The notes below the pieces were generated by a model, which was not told where the DNA came from, did no database searches, and saw only the letters and a list, made by a program, of their open reading frames with translations. From NCBI GenBank assembly GCA_018806915.1, contig JAGKQI010000009.1, positions 124,001 to 188,000 of the forward strand: a stretch of DNA of 64,000 bases, in the 5' to 3' direction. How positions within the stretch are numbered: position 1 is the first letter of the stretch; every line of letters starts with the position of its first letter. This stretch comes from Phytophthora colocasiae (taxonomy: Eukaryota; Oomycota; Peronosporomycetes; Peronosporales; Peronosporaceae). Both the position numbers and the translations under genes were made by a program. Shown piece after piece: positions 1-9,800 of this stretch.

Positions 1-1
1 G

Positions 2-2749
2 CTACGTGCACTGTCGTTCTCTCCTGGCGGTAACAGACGGTCGTTCAATGCTCCACCGAAGATTCAGCCATCTCCGTCCTGTTCGGGACTGCGTCTCTTG
101 CTTCAAGGCGTCGTCCATGCTGTGTTAGCAGGGGTTGTTGTGGCAATTGTGCTGTGCCCCGTTATGATTGGCTTCGCGACTATGATCTTCAGCCACCCAG
201 AGTTCTCGAGCTCCCTCCCCATGCTCACCAAACTCGTGTTTGCCTCCAGTATGGTGCATCAAGTTGTGATCACGAGCCTCTCTCCATTGCCCTTTGCAAT
301 CGGACAGGTGCAGGATACCGGAATGATCTTTCTAGCCAGTATGGCCTCCTCCATAGTGACGGAGTTGGGGCCATCCGTACCGCTGGAGGAACGGATCGCG
401 ACTGTTCTGGTGCATTTGAGTATCAGCACGATATTCGTGGGCGTGGGGCTCATCCTCACTGGGAAGGCAAGACTAGCCTCGCTCGTACAGTACCTACCAA
501 CACCAGTGATAGGTGGGTACTTAGCCTATGTCGGCTTCTTCATGGTGAAGGGTGGTGTGTCACTTGCAACTGGAGTGAGTCTTGCCTCTGTGCAAGGCTG
601 GGCTGAGCTCGTGAAGTCTTCTCATACGCTGATGCTGCTAGCCCCGGGCTTGATCGGAGGGATCTTGCTGGCAGTCCTGACCTCACGCTTCCGGCACTTT
701 GCTGTCTTCCCCACGTGCATTCTGGTGCTACCTGCCAGTTTTTTCTTGGTGGTTTGGATATCTGGCTACTCTCTGGATGATGCACGGGCTGCAGGGTTTC
801 TAGAAGACAATGGCGCTGGTGTTCTCGTGACGGATGTTTACGCGCTGTTTGAGTTTGGCCGCATTCACTGGAGTGTTATGCCTGCTCAAATCCCCACACT
901 GCTGAGCATGTTTGTGATGATCGCCTTTGCCTCGTCGTTGGATATCGCTTCTATTTGTATGGGAACCACCAGTAACATGAACTACAACACGCAACTGAAG
1001 ACTGTTGGCGTCTCCAACCTTGTCAGTGGACTCCTGGGTGGCTACACAGGCTCGTATATCTTCAGCCAAACCTTGTTTACCTCGCGTTTTCGCCCTAGTG
1101 CAGCAGCTGAATCTCGGTTTCCAGGGATCACTAGATTAATTGGCGCCACTCTCGCTGTCTGTGAGCTCGCCATCGTTGTGACACCAATTTCTTTGATGGT
1201 TGTTGTACCTAAGTTCCTGTTTGGAGCAGTGATGATATTTATTGGCATTGACCTGCTCAAAACCTGGCTGGTGGGTGTCTTCCACAAGCTTCTCTTCGCT
1301 GAATATCTGACTGTAGTTGGCACATTTTGCTGTTTAAACGTCTTCGGGGTGCAATTGGGATTGGCTACAGGCGTTGCGTTGGCAGCAACGAGTTTCCTCG
1401 TGGAGTATGCCAAGACGCAAGATGTTCGAATTGTACACAAGACCAGCAACGTTATTCGCAATGCTGATCAGCATGCGTTGCTCTACGGAGCGAATTTGAT
1501 TTCGAGTGACGATGACTGTGGCACCGCGTCTCGACAGCAGGAGGCAATTGTTATCATCGAGCTCCAAGGCCATATCTTCTTTGGTTCAGCCACTCGCATT
1601 CAGAACTGCGTCAAAAGTGCAGTTTACGTTCGTTCGACGCTCAATGGAGATCACGACGAGGCTGCTCGAAGTGCTAGTATTCGACAGTTCCCAGAGATGA
1701 ACAGGCAAGCAGAAACGTTGCCACTCCTTGCTAGACACGAAGCTCGAATCCCATATACTACAGACGAAGACCGGATCGAAATGCCATTCCCCCTGGTGAA
1801 TCTCCACGGGCAACCAAGAACTGACTGCGATAGGAAGCCAACGCGATTCGTTGTGTTGGATTTTTCCCAAGTTACTGGGATGGACGCAACTGCAGCACGT
1901 TCGTGTTTCTTGGCGCTCAAACTGTCGTTCAGTCTCGGCAGAGTTTGTGCAGTCTATTGCGGCATGAGTCCCAGTGTCGAGTTTCTTCTACGAGCCAACG
2001 ATGTGATTCCAGCAGATCCGACCCAAGGAGAGGAGCTCGTGCATGACGAAGGAAAACAAAGAGAATGCTACGTCACGTCTGACTTGGATCTAGCACTTGA
2101 GTGGTGCGAGCAGCAGCTTATCCTCTCAGCAGCCAAGAGACGGTCGATTCGATCAGGACGACACTTGGTTCACTCGCCGCTGAATTCACCAGCGCTGCCC
2201 CTCGCTCAAGTGTTCGCTGCGTATCTTTCAGACACTCGAAAAGGTGATCCAGCAGTATTCCAACACTTGGAGGAGCTGGCTCAGTGGTTTACAACGAGTG
2301 AGTGGGCTCCCCAGAATAATATTTTCCTCATCGGTGAGAACTCGAGTGCTTGGTACGTATTGCTACAAGGAACCGTTGAGCTAATGACGATCCCCACCGA
2401 GGCTACGTTGCTGTCGGACTCACCAAAGTTTGAGCATCCCGAACCTATTCGGTTTCAGGAAACTCTAAAGTTCCCCAGCAAAGGTGAAATTCAGCTGAAT
2501 AACCGAAGAGAACTCGTTGGACGTGTGCGACCTGGCTGCATCTTTGGCGACATGGACTTCATGCTGGAGCAACCAAGAGTGATGGAGGCGACGTCCACTG
2601 CAGCTAACACAGTCACTGCATCTTTTTCACGGAAGGAGATGAACAAGCTGCGTGAAAGCCGACCCGAGTTAGCTTTCCTTCTCCACGAAATTTTGTTGAG
2701 AGCGTCGTACATGACTTTGACTGAGAAACTTCATTCGCTTGCCATTTAA
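2..2749 (+). CDS. SulP-family anion transporter with STAS and cNMP-binding-like domain, 5' end outside window
   Basis: The frame is open from the first complete codon of the window to the TAA at 2747, so the start lies upstream; 915 residues are visible. The first ~470 residues hold about ten hydrophobic segments in the SulP (SLC26-like) pattern, beginning just after position 110. A STAS domain follows from about residue 515 (IVIIELQGHIFF) to 700, split by a polar insert of about 75 residues. A C-terminal segment (residues ~770-900) resembles a cyclic-nucleotide-binding fold (WYVLLQGTVEL, then CIFGDMDFML), but the phosphate-binding cassette is degenerate (FGD for FGE, no clear RxA), so ligand binding is doubtful. 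SulP plus STAS plus cNMP architecture is known from vacuolar SulP-type transporters of fungi; the substrate here cannot be told from sequence. It converges on the coiled-coil gene, with 38 bp between the two stop codons. Confidence 0.85.
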   Translation, partial: LRALSFSPGGNRRSFNAPPKIQPSPSCSGLRLLLQGVVHAVLAGVVVAIVLCPVMIGFATMIFSHPEFSSSLPMLTKLVFASSMVHQVVITSLSPLPFAIGQVQDTGMIFLASMASSIVTELGPSVPLEERIATVLVHLSISTIFVGVGLILTGKARLASLVQYLPTPVIGGYLAYVGFFMVKGGVSLATGVSLASVQGWAELVKSSHTLMLLAPGLIGGILLAVLTSRFRHFAVFPTCILVLPASFFLVVWISGYSLDDARAAGFLEDNGAGVLVTDVYALFEFGRIHWSVMPAQIPTLLSMFVMIAFASSLDIASICMGTTSNMNYNTQLKTVGVSNLVSGLLGGYTGSYIFSQTLFTSRFRPSAAAESRFPGITRLIGATLAVCELAIVVTPISLMVVVPKFLFGAVMIFIGIDLLKTWLVGVFHKLLFAEYLTVVGTFCCLNVFGVQLGLATGVALAATSFLVEYAKTQDVRIVHKTSNVIRNADQHALLYGANLISSDDDCGTASRQQEAIVIIELQGHIFFGSATRIQNCVKSAVYVRSTLNGDHDEAARSASIRQFPEMNRQAETLPLLARHEARIPYTTDEDRIEMPFPLVNLHGQPRTDCDRKPTRFVVLDFSQVTGMDATAARSCFLALKLSFSLGRVCAVYCGMSPSVEFLLRANDVIPADPTQGEELVHDEGKQRECYVTSDLDLALEWCEQQLILSAAKRRSIRSGRHLVHSPLNSPALPLAQVFAAYLSDTRKGDPAVFQHLEELAQWFTTSEWAPQNNIFLIGENSSAWYVLLQGTVELMTIPTEATLLSDSPKFEHPEPIRFQETLKFPSKGEIQLNNRRELVGRVRPGCIFGDMDFMLEQPRVMEATSTAANTVTASFSRKEMNKLRESRPELAFLLHEILLRASYMTLTEKLHSLAI

Positions 2750-2787
2750 TCCTTTTGATTGCGACGACGGTGGAGAATTTCAAGAAC

Positions 2788-5175
2788 CTACGGATCAAGT
2801 GTACGGAGATTGTTAGTCAGATATATTACAGCAGCAACGAATGGCAAACATACTCCATCAGAACCGACTGTGTCATTTTCCCTCTCGGGCTGCATCAACG
2901 CAGTCTTCAGGACACTTCGAACATGCTCCTCGACCTCCTTTGGTCGTGTCTCATTTCGTCTTTGTAGATCGACTCTGTTTCTGTTGGAAGCTGAACGTGA
3001 ACCAAGTCGACTTGGTGGTGGCTGCGATAGTCGTCGGAGCGATGAAGATTGAACAGATCCCAAAGAAGCTGATGCTGACGCAGGTCTTGTACGTGTGGTC
3101 AGTTGCATCAAAGTTTGTAGCTTTGGCTTTTGACTCATTGGCTGTGGAATGCCATGCACAGTTAACCGTTTCCGATCGATTGGAAATTGATTGCCTTGTA
3201 GTCCCTGGTAAAATTGTTGAGATCCCCACGCGACATGCGTTTCTCTCAACTGACGATATCGAGCTGTGAGTGCCGCTAGTAAAAGATCCTTTTCCTCTTG
3301 AGCCAACTCGGCTCGCACCAGAGATACACGTTGAGACTCTGCTCGGTTGGCTGCAGCTTCCAGTTGACGCTCCTGAGCTTTAACCTGTGCTTTTAGTGCG
3401 TACAGCCGAGCGTGGAGGTCATCCAAATCAGTTTCAGACCACGCACCTACACAAATTCCGAGTTGATTGTAAGCAGCTTTCATCAGCCGCTTCAGACGGG
3501 TGAAATCACTCTCGAGGGTACCGACATTCGGAACACTTTGCCGAGTACGTTTCATCCGCTCCTGTTTATTCTTTGCCTCAGTAGCACACAAGCGTTCCAG
3601 ACGTTCAAGCATGCGACGTCTCTCATAGTTAACTCGTAATTTCAATTGTTCGCCAAATTTTTTCTCGAATTCGTATCGCAATCGAGTTTCAAGCTCCTGC
3701 TGCGTCTCCAGTGAGCTGGGGACTTCAGGTGATGTAGCTGCTTCACTTACTTCTAGGCGGAGAAAGGATGTCACAATGCGTTCCAAACTCCGGCCGTTAT
3801 CACTGCAACCTCCCGACATTTGACCCTCCTCCTTCTGCCGCACCTGACTCTCATTCCACTTGGTCAAGGCGTGCTCCAACTCACGCCAACGTACTTCCTC
3901 AGCCATTACACGTTGTAAACGACCTGTCAACGCCGCTAGCTGATTCTGTGTGGCCTCTTCCAGTTTCTGCGCATCAGCAAATGCTTGCTCTCGACCCTGC
4001 ATTAACGTCTCCATAGTGTCGAATTCGTTCCTCAAACGGGTATTCTCTTCTGCAGCATCAGCTAGCTTGCTTTCGTTATCAATCAGAGCTGAACGCGCTT
4101 CGCCAAGTAGTTTTATAGCCTTTAGCTTTTCGTTTTCCGCATGCGCATTAGAAAGCTGCAGATCGCGTAGTCGCTGTTTATCGCTCTCTCGAGCACTTTC
4201 AAGTTCAGTAACACGAGATTTCAAGCTTGCCACTGTCTGCGTTGCTGCATTAAGGGACTGCCGAAGCGCAGGAACAAGCAGTAGATCATTTGCCGTTGCC
4301 GTTGCCGCTGCTGTTGACGGTGACGGGGTCGATTCCAGACCGCGAGTGATGCTGTTCTTCGCGCTTTTGTCCCCTCCCACTCGATTCATACTCTCCGTAT
4401 TGCTTTCCCTCCGCGAGAGACTTGAGCTCCGTCTTTTAGGCCGTGCAATGGATTTTACCAACGTGTTCCGCAACTGATCCAGCTCTGTGCGCGATGTCCG
4501 AAGAGCTTCAAGTAGTTGTGTGTTGAGGGTCTCAAGTGACTCATTAGACCCCCGCATATCGCTTAGTAACGCCTGAAGGTGACTCTCTCGCGTCTTGTGC
4601 TCAGCTATGAGCTGACGTTCACGTTCTGCTAATGTTACGGCTGCCTGTCGAGCCTCTTCAAGCCGCAAACACTTTTCCAGGCGAGTTATCCTCTCCACTT
4701 CCTTAGACATAGCGGTCCGCACTCGACGTAGAGCTGCCTCCCCCTTCTGTTCTTGCAGCTGCACAGCTCGTTGTCCATCGCGTTCAACTTTGGCTAACGT
4801 TTGCGCGAGACTCTCGGCGACCTGGGCCGAATGTTTACTGATGGTTGTGGTAAAATTATTAAGACCATTCGACAGCACATCCTGTAGTCGGTCGTGGTAA
4901 GCCGTGACCTGCTTACGCCATGCAAAGTCCCCACGCACAAGTTGAGAGCGATCATCGAAGTCACTTTGGAGCTCCTGGACGCTGTCGTCCAAGGCTTCAC
5001 TCTCTCGTTGCAGCATTAACTCGAGCTCTACTTTCCAGGTTGCGAACACGAATGTTGGTGCGACAGCAGAGGAAGAAGAGTCTTCGGCGGGGGCTGTCGA
5101 TGGTTCGTCCAAGCCTTCGGACTCATCTCCACTTGGGTGTGATCGAGATGGAGCGACCGTAGTGGCTTCCTCCAT
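2788..5175 (-). CDS. Large coiled-coil protein of unknown function
   Basis: An intronless 795-codon frame starting at ATG 5175 (MEEATTVAPS) and ending TAG at 2788. The N-terminus (~45 residues) is Ser/Glu-rich and disordered. Residues ~50-260 and ~300-660 are rich in charged residues with heptad-like spacing of Leu, typical of long coiled coils, separated by a Ser/Arg/Thr-rich hinge with SSSLSRRES at about residue 250. The C-terminal ~140 residues are basic and Ser-rich. No enzymatic motif was recognised. The overall form resembles centrosomal or basal-body coiled-coil proteins, which would suit a zoospore-forming organism, but that is only a guess from architecture. It is distinct in codon use and composition from the transposon coiled-coil ORFs further right. 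Confidence 0.8.
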   Translation of the reverse strand: MEEATTVAPSRSHPSGDESEGLDEPSTAPAEDSSSSAVAPTFVFATWKVELELMLQRESEALDDSVQELQSDFDDRSQLVRGDFAWRKQVTAYHDRLQDVLSNGLNNFTTTISKHSAQVAESLAQTLAKVERDGQRAVQLQEQKGEAALRRVRTAMSKEVERITRLEKCLRLEEARQAAVTLAERERQLIAEHKTRESHLQALLSDMRGSNESLETLNTQLLEALRTSRTELDQLRNTLVKSIARPKRRSSSLSRRESNTESMNRVGGDKSAKNSITRGLESTPSPSTAAATATANDLLLVPALRQSLNAATQTVASLKSRVTELESARESDKQRLRDLQLSNAHAENEKLKAIKLLGEARSALIDNESKLADAAEENTRLRNEFDTMETLMQGREQAFADAQKLEEATQNQLAALTGRLQRVMAEEVRWRELEHALTKWNESQVRQKEEGQMSGGCSDNGRSLERIVTSFLRLEVSEAATSPEVPSSLETQQELETRLRYEFEKKFGEQLKLRVNYERRRMLERLERLCATEAKNKQERMKRTRQSVPNVGTLESDFTRLKRLMKAAYNQLGICVGAWSETDLDDLHARLYALKAQVKAQERQLEAAANRAESQRVSLVRAELAQEEKDLLLAALTARYRQLRETHVAWGSQQFYQGLQGNQFPIDRKRLTVHGIPQPMSQKPKLQTLMQLTTRTRPASASASLGSVQSSSLRRLSQPPPSRLGSRSASNRNRVDLQRRNETRPKEVEEHVRSVLKTALMQPERENDTVGSDGVCLPFVAAVIYLTNNLRTLDP

Positions 5176-6134
5176 GCTATTGCTGGCCGAGGCAGGTAGC
5201 GCCTCGTCACAAGCTGTAGCAGTGGTTGTACCAAGTTCCGTCCGTGTTGTGTCTTTCTACAGCTTCGACCTGGCCTAGCTTTTTGTCTGGGCTGATTTTG
5301 GCGTCGCATCAGACGGTTAAGAGACCGGACACGGTGGTTGGGGATAGACCCCAACCACCGCAAAATGAGCTCGTATCCTGTGCTTCATCGTGGTGGTGCG
5401 CTCGCTACAAGCACTCCTCTGCTGTGGCGCAATGCAGGTACATGTCGTGAAAATACCTTCTAAACGTATGCCAAGTTACGCATTTCGCTGTATTGAGCGC
5501 GCTAGACTGGTGTGATGTTTACCCCAACCAACTCAGTGAGCTTAAATAAAATTAAGCTTATTTTTCTAGGTACCTAAGGAGGCCCATCATTGAATTCGAG
5601 AGGTTCCATGTAGCAGTTACGACGGTACCTTTTGAAATGTCGCTCACGGTACTACCTAGGGAGGACTGATAACGTGGCAGCAATTCTTAAAGAGGATATC
5701 CTGGCCGTTGTATGTCGTACAGAGCAGATAGCGCCTTCCAAATTCGTCACAACCTGTAGTAAATGGTTTTCCATTGTACCAAGTTTCGTCCGCGCAAGTA
5801 GTTTGTGTAGAGAGCTACGGCGCTTCATCCCGTGCGGCAATTTTCTGTACAGTGAACGACGTATTAATACGAATCCACATATATGTCGCCAATTCGCATC
5901 TAAACGAGCATTAACAGTAAATGGTTGGTATTTTACCATCGTGAAATTTAGACTTTCTGAAAAGTATCACCTCCCCTCTCTTCTTTCACCCATCCTGAAC
6001 AACATCATTCTCCGGATATCGAGGGACATTTCGAGCTCAAAGGTCAATTTGAGGGACAGGAGATCAAGATTTCGTGTCGAACGGTCGCCATACAAATCTT
6101 GGTTGAAAACTCTCAAAACGCCTGACTTTGAGGG
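5176..6134. other. Intergenic region between coiled-coil gene and Crypton
   Basis: No convincing gene is seen. The part next to 5175 must hold the 5' UTR and promoter of the coiled-coil gene; I could not identify a confident initiator element. A 12-bp hairpin lies at 5332-5360. An AT-richer stretch around 5540-5575 follows. An open frame at 5632-6210 has no protein-like composition and is treated as chance. The upstream boundary of the Crypton is not visible, because Cryptons lack terminal repeats. Confidence 0.5.
5332..5360. repeat. 12-bp perfect inverted repeat upstream of coiled-coil gene
   Basis: Arms CGGTGGTTGGGG and CCCCAACCACCG are separated by ATAGA. It lies 157-185 bp upstream of the ATG at 5175 on that gene's strand. 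It could be a 5' UTR or promoter hairpin, or the scar of a small transposon; nothing decides between these. Confidence 0.6.
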
Positions 6135-6672
6135 ATGGCGAATCCCTCGAGAAGTTACGAGTTGCAAATTCTTCACAAGCGTGCTGCAGAAATCTGCGCG
6201 AATGCAGTAAGCGCACGTTCACGAGCGGTCTATCGGAACTCATATGTGCGCTTCGTTGTGCGGTTTCTTACGGTTCGGTCACCGATTCTACATGCTTTTT
6301 TTGTCAAGCTGGTACCAAATGAAGATAGATCAACTGGACAGACAGATGAGCCCATTCTCCTCTTCGACTGGCTATCTATAGACGAGAAGATTGCTCGAGC
6401 AGCTGTACTAGAGGCATTGGATGGAGAGAGATCTCAGCCACCGTTCAAGTTTGACAAACTAGATGCTGAAGCTTTCGTAGCATGGCTTCTCACGCTACGC
6501 ACTGTTACAGGCGCGCACCTAAGCTATTCAGCATTAAACACACATCGAGCTGGTCTGTTTAACATGTTCCGTGTAAACAACGAGGTCACGCCTAAAACGC
6601 TGGAGCGTCGACTGTCAGATCACTTTAAGGGTCTAAAGAGATTAATTGCAGACGAAACAGCAGCAGGATCCG
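6135..6672 (+). pseudogene. Crypton-type tyrosine recombinase, 5' part
   Basis: The frame starts at ATG 6135 (MANPSRSYELQILHKRAAE) and is open up to the Copia insertion. It holds the N-terminal SAM-like region expected before a tyrosine recombinase catalytic core (FVAWLLTLRTVTGAHLSYSA; GLFNMFRVNNEVTPKTLERR). The gene continues at 12182 and again at 13111 after two insertions. Cryptons are DNA transposons with a tyrosine recombinase and are known in oomycetes. This copy is dead: two insertions plus at least two single-base frame changes in the middle part. Confidence 0.75.
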
Positions 6673-6851
6673 TGTCGGAGTTGAATCAAATGCACTCACA
6701 CACAACTTGTTTGGTTAAAGGAAACTTTCGGACTGAAGGCAGGTCCGCCGAGTGCGGAATCGATGCCTTTCTACCATCACTCTGCTAGCTAAGTTTCATA
6801 AGACGTCTTCAACTTCTCAGATCGTCTCAAAAGACGGTACGGTTTCCAACA
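6673..6851 (-). repeat. Copia 3' LTR (179 bp)
   Basis: Begins TGTTGGAAACC and ends CTCCGACA on the minus strand; no difference was seen from the copy at 11998-12176. Confidence 0.95.
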
Positions 6852-6862
6852 CGCCCTCCTCC
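6852..6862 (-). promoter_or_regulatory. Copia polypurine tract
   Basis: GGAGGAGGGCG on the minus strand lies directly before the 3' LTR, the expected place for plus-strand DNA priming. Confidence 0.75.
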
Positions 6863-6873
6863 GAAGTAAATCG

Positions 6874-9800
6874 TTACTGAGGAAGATGCTCCTTAGACAA
6901 ACCGACCATCGCACATAAAGTCTCGAGTCTGTCGCTGGCCAGGGGCTTCGTCATGATATCGGAAGGATTAACTTCGGTCTTGACCTTCCACAAATCCATG
7001 GTTCTCTTAGCCACTTGGTCTCTCACGAAGTGCCAACGTAACTCGATGTGTCGCGTTCTGCGACTGTAAGTTGGGTTCGTCGCCATGACGAATGCCGCTT
7101 GGTTATCAATGCCCATGCGGAACTTAGTTTCCAACTCCGGAAACACCTCAATCAATACATTGCGAAGCCCTTGGCCGTCCATGCATGCCTCACATGCTGC
7201 AACGTACTCCGCCTCTGCGGTAGATTCAGCTACAATGCTCTGACGCCTAGATGCCCATGAAATGGCACCGCCCGCCATGCAATGCACAAAGCCCGTGATG
7301 CTCTTGCGTGTATCTGGGTCATTTCCCCAGTCAGAGTCACAATATCCATCCACAACCAGCTCTGGGTTCTGCTTTCCACTCTTCTCCCTGGAGTACACAA
7401 TTCCTAGCGTTTTGGTCCCAATGAGGTACCGCAGTACTCTCTTGGCTGCATCGATATGCTGCTGTGTAGGATTCTGTACGTAGCGACTGAGCTGACCAAC
7501 CACAAACGCGATATCCGGTCTCGTGCAGGTTGTCAAGTACATCAAAGATCCGACCAGCTCACGATATGGAAACGTCTTGCCATTTGCGGCCACCTGCTTC
7601 CGTTGATCTGTGTCGGTGTCTTTCACCGTCAAACGCATGTTTGTCTCCATTGGTATTCTACTGGGATGAGCGTCAGTAAAGTTGAACCGCTCAATGACCT
7701 CCTCGCAGTACTTGGTCTGGTGTATCTTAATAGACTTTTCGTTCTGCTCCACCTGAACTCCCAAGTAAGTGTTGAGTAGGCCCTGGTCCTTGAGGCCGTA
7801 GTCCATGTCGAGTTTCTCGAACATCTTCTTCTTGAACTCCTCGTTCTTGGTTGCACACAAGATGTCGTCGACATAGAGAAGAACAATGGCGAACTCGCCG
7901 TCTTTGTCGTAGAAGTACAAGCAAGGCTCAGTCTTGCACTGCTTGAACCCGTAGTTCACGAACCAGTTATTCACTTCTGAATTCCACTCTCTCCCGGACT
8001 GCCGTAGCCCGTATAGTGCCTTGTTGATGATGTAAATCATCCCGCCATCCTCGCACGGATAGCCTTCGACCTCCTCCAGATACTGCTTAATGCCTAGCGC
8101 AGCATTGAGGTAGGCTGTGTTTATATCTCCTTGGTAGATCACCAGGTTCAGAAGAATGCACACTGCAACAAACATTCTGAATGTCGCCATGCGTGCGACC
8201 GGCGAGAATGTGTCTGTGAAATCAATTCCGAAACGCTGCTTATCACCTCGAGCCACGACTCGTGCTTTGAAGGTCACAATGTAGCCTAAGTGATCAGTCT
8301 TCACGTCGAAAACCCACATTGTCTTGATGGCATGCTGTCCTGCCGGCATATCCGATCTTGGAATCTGCTTCAGCACATCCTTGGACTTCAGTGCAGCCAT
8401 CTCCTTGTCCATAGCCTCTTTCCAGAAACTCGCTTGTTTTGATCTCATTGCTTCTCTGTAGTTCCTGGGTATTTTGATATCACTAGCCCGTAAACCACCC
8501 TTGCCGCGTCGATCCGCATGCAGCGCTTTGAACGCCGAACAAACCTCAAAATCTTCGAATGGTTCACGCTCAGCAATTTCTCGAAGTCCAGCTCGTCTTG
8601 CTGCTATTACTCGCTGTGCGTTCACCTTGGTACGCTTCCGGTCTTGTGTGCGACGAACCTCTTCGTCTCTAGGGTGTACTTTTCCCACTAGCATCTGCTG
8701 AGGAAATCCAAGAACATCATCCCGGACTGGGTTTTGTGTTGATTGCCTTGGAGGATCATCTACTTCGTCACTCAGGTTGCTGTTCCACTCAGCTTCAAGT
8801 TCATCACTCGGGTCAAACAAGAAATCGCATCCATTCTCGTCACTCTCCACATCTTCTGAGACTGAAACAAGGTCTGCGACGTGACTAGCAACATCTTCGT
8901 GTTCAAAATCAACGAATTCATCGACTCCAACGTCATCATCACCGTCAAGTTCACAATTATCGTGTTCACTCACTGCCGCATCGGCATCGTCATCGCTCTC
9001 GACTTGAGCATCGTCTAAATCACCGTCATCGCTCTTGATGCTCACTTGAGCATCGTCAAAATCACCATCATGTTCACGATGTTCATCCTCGTTCTCATGT
9101 TCCTCGGTGCTGGCATCATCTTCGCCCTCCTGCGTTTGAACTAACGCAAGCTCGTAGTCTGGCATGGAACTATTCTCCAACATGTCGTGCCATACTTGTT
9201 GGTCTCCATCGGCCAGTTTGCTGCTTGGAGTGCTACTCGGTGCATCCTCGAATGTAGGTAGTACACTGTTCTGTACCATCTCATTCCACTGAGTCGCTTT
9301 CTCGGCATCCAGCTCTTCACTCTCAGCCACACTGACCATGTCCACGTTACTGTCTTCGCGAACTGAATCTTCATCACACTCCGCGTGTTGTGAAGATTCT
9401 TCACTGTCACTATCTCCATCGTCAAAGTAGCCATCTTCGACAAAGTCTGTAAACGTTTGCAGCCATTTGTTCACTTTGGTCTTGAACGTACTGCCGTATC
9501 TGTCCTTATACTTAATCGATTCGTTCACTTTCACGTCTGCAACGAAGCCTTTCTGATGCTCCGTAGGGAAATACACTTGACAACCCACAACATCTTCCTG
9601 GTAGCCGATAAGAAATCCCACCTTGCAGTTCACAGCCAACTTCGTACGCTTGGCGACCGGAGTGTGGCAATACACCAGTGAACCAAAAGTCCGGATATGA
9701 TGAAGATCCGGTTTCGTTCCATACATCATTTCATACGGCGTACGGCCAGCCCCCTTACAGAAAACTCTGTTCTTGATGTAGACTGCAGTCTGTAGGGCAT

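Noticed and set aside
4244..4477. Plus-strand ORF over the coiled-coil gene (3950-4477)
   Set aside because: Ser/Leu/Arg-rich antisense shadow of the Glu/Ala/Arg-rich coiled coil.
5632..6210. 192-codon ORF before the Crypton
   Set aside because: No recognisable domain, it overlaps the Crypton start, and its composition looks random. Not called as a gene.
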